Position numbers and translations under genes: made by a program. The notes under the pieces are model-generated. The model did no database searches and had not been told where the DNA came from. It saw nothing but the letters and a program-made list of their open reading frames with translations. A DNA stretch of 64,000 bases from Pirellulales bacterium (lineage in GTDB: Bacteria; Planctomycetota; Planctomycetia; Pirellulales; UBA1268): positions 38,511 to 102,510 of the forward strand of contig JAFMIU010000005.1 of the NCBI GenBank assembly GCA_017853835.1. The letters run 5' to 3'. This document shows positions 63,070 to 64,000 of this stretch, in pieces (position 1 is the first letter of the stretch; each line of letters begins with the position of its first letter).

Positions 63070-63836
63070 CGCCTCGTTCGGCGGTGGTGGTGCTCGGGGC
63101 GAGCAACGTCTCGAGGGGCCTGGCCAGGATGGCGACGGTCGCGCGGTCTCGGTGTGGAACGGTGGACCTCTTCGTCGCCGCAGGGCACGGACGGTCGTAT
63201 GGCGCCAACAGCCGCGTGGCGATGCGACGCCTGCCGTCGATTCTCGGCAGCGGGCTGTGGCGGGCCCTTGATCGTGAGGGGATTGGAACGACCCGCCCGT
63301 CGCTCGCGCTCGTGACCGACATCGGCAATGATCTGCTCTACGGATTCTCGGTCGAGCAGGTGGCGGCGTGGGTGGGGGAAGGTGTTCGCCGACTGGCGGA
63401 ACGAGGGGCACGGATCGCGGTGACGCGGCTGCCGGTGGCGAGCGTGCAGAGGGTTGGTTCAGTTCGCTATCGAGCCCTCCGCACCTGCTACGTGCCCGGC
63501 TGCCGTCTCTCGCTCCCCGATCTCAAGGCGGCCGTCATCGACCTCGATGCCCGCGTGGCGTCGATCGCCGAGCGGCACGGGGCGACGGTGCTCGATCAGC
63601 CTGGTGCATGGTATGGCCTCGATGCGATTCACGTGCGTCGGCGCCGGCTCGACGAGCTATGGCACCGGGCGAGTGATGCCTGGGCGATGCCATCCGCCGC
63701 TTCTGCGAACGCCTCGTGGAGGGAGTGGGTTCGGCTTGGGACGAAGTCGGCCGAGGTTCGTTCCGTGGCTCGCGTGATGCGGTACACGCCGCAGCCCGTG
63801 GTGTCGGGTGGCGACCTTCGCCTGTGGTTGTATTGA
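63051..63836 (+). CDS. SGNH-like hydrolase-fold protein
   Basis: The 261 aa protein shows the pattern of the SGNH fold: VVVLGASNVSRGLARM near the N terminus (GASN in the GDS position), GHGRSYGANSR, TDIGNDLLYG (GND block) and GLDAIHVRRRRLDELW (Asp-x-x-His block). No signal peptide is seen. Enzymatic activity, as an esterase or acyl hydrolase, is plausible but unproved. GTG 63051 was chosen because it has a GGGA stretch about 7 bases upstream; GTG 63060 is an alternative. It overlaps the M50 gene by 19 bp. Confidence 0.72.
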   Translation: MASVELTPRSAVVVLGASNVSRGLARMATVARSRCGTVDLFVAAGHGRSYGANSRVAMRRLPSILGSGLWRALDREGIGTTRPSLALVTDIGNDLLYGFSVEQVAAWVGEGVRRLAERGARIAVTRLPVASVQRVGSVRYRALRTCYVPGCRLSLPDLKAAVIDLDARVASIAERHGATVLDQPGAWYGLDAIHVRRRRLDELWHRASDAWAMPSAASANASWREWVRLGTKSAEVRSVARVMRYTPQPVVSGGDLRLWLY

Positions 63837-63839
63837 GGA

Positions 63840-64000
63840 GGCGTTTCCATCGCCGGGCATCAGCCTGCGGTGGCCATGGATGGCACCGCAGGCGTGAGGT
63901 GCCACGGCAGGAAGCCGTGCCTTGCCCGGCATGGGAACCCTTGGCGTTTCCATCGCCGGGCATCAGCCTGCGGTGGCCATGGATGGCACCGCAGGCGTGA
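63840..64000. repeat. Tandem repeat with 103-bp period, entering the right window edge
   Basis: The 58 bases at 63840-63897 recur identically at 63943-64000, so the unit is 103 bp and the array continues beyond the window. The period is not a multiple of three, so it is not a protein repeat. Each unit holds a 10-bp perfect hairpin stem (GCCTGCGGTG and CACCGCAGGC), a CACGGC/GCCGTG hairpin, and a long-range GCCGGGCA/TGCCCGGC pairing. It begins 4 bp after the SGNH-like gene's stop codon. Confidence 0.75.

Noticed and set aside
63716..64000. An ORF running through the tandem repeat at the right end
   Set aside because: It overlaps the SGNH-like gene in another frame, and the 103-bp period would shift frame between units.

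Overview
The window is 64 kb of visibly GC-rich, densely coding bacterial DNA with no rRNA, tRNA, CRISPR array or recognisable prophage or insertion sequence. Gene content points to Planctomycetota, most likely a Pirellula-like lineage. The evidence is a protein built of planctomycete YTV repeats, a ThiD2-ThiE fusion, a bacterial topoisomerase VI B subunit, cysteine-rich small exported proteins, TPR and HEAT proteins of unknown role, and a Gram-negative envelope toolkit (LpxB, Mla-type transporter). The taxonomic call is inference from family content.

Layout. 1-2.4 kb: end of metG, a universal stress protein and an EpmA-like lysine ligase (+). 2.4-9.1 kb: a minus-strand run reading exported protein, thiS, thiG, hisF, pilT, a membrane-anchored GspE-like protein with a degenerate ATPase site, a CvpA-like protein and another membrane protein, with mostly ATGA-type overlaps. 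9.3-14.4 kb: sugar isomerase, xylulokinase, lipB-like, lipA (+). 14.4-19.3 kb: sigma-54 activator, HEAT-repeat protein with a receiver-like segment, argH (-). 19.4-24.5 kb: DinG-type helicase, a hypothetical protein, glgA, a 164-bp element with inverted ends, and a small Cys-rich protein. 24.5-27.4 kb: a hypothetical protein and two RNA methyltransferases (-). 27.5-31.7 kb: exported small proteins flanking top6B. 31.8-40.8 kb: MerR-TPR protein, DUF2130 protein and a giant AddB-AddA fusion (-). 40.9-49.8 kb: YTV protein, DUF1854 protein, ABC exporter and cyanophycin synthetase. 49.8-52.6 kb: mlaE-mlaF-mlaD (-). 52.8-63.8 kb: sulfotransferase-like, clpC, TPR membrane protein, ThiD2-ThiE, TlpA-like, CYTH, MFS, lpxB, M50 protease and SGNH-like genes. 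The right edge enters a tandem repeat with a 103-bp period.

The most notable system is the cyanophycin locus at 42.8-49.8 kb. A DUF1854 protein and an ABC transporter with an extra N-terminal domain are divergent from a cyanophycin synthetase. That synthetase carries a complete-looking SET plus post-SET domain at its C terminus (SHSC, ITVDY, CRC...C). This suggests a synthetase physically joined to a lysine methyltransferase, which I do not recognise as a described architecture. Other outliers are the single-chain AddB-AddA (2247 aa), top6B with what looks like a second H2TH copy inserted in the transducer domain, a LipB homologue lacking the expected Lys/Cys dyad next to an intact LipA, and a GspE homologue whose Walker A lysine is leucine next to an intact PilT.
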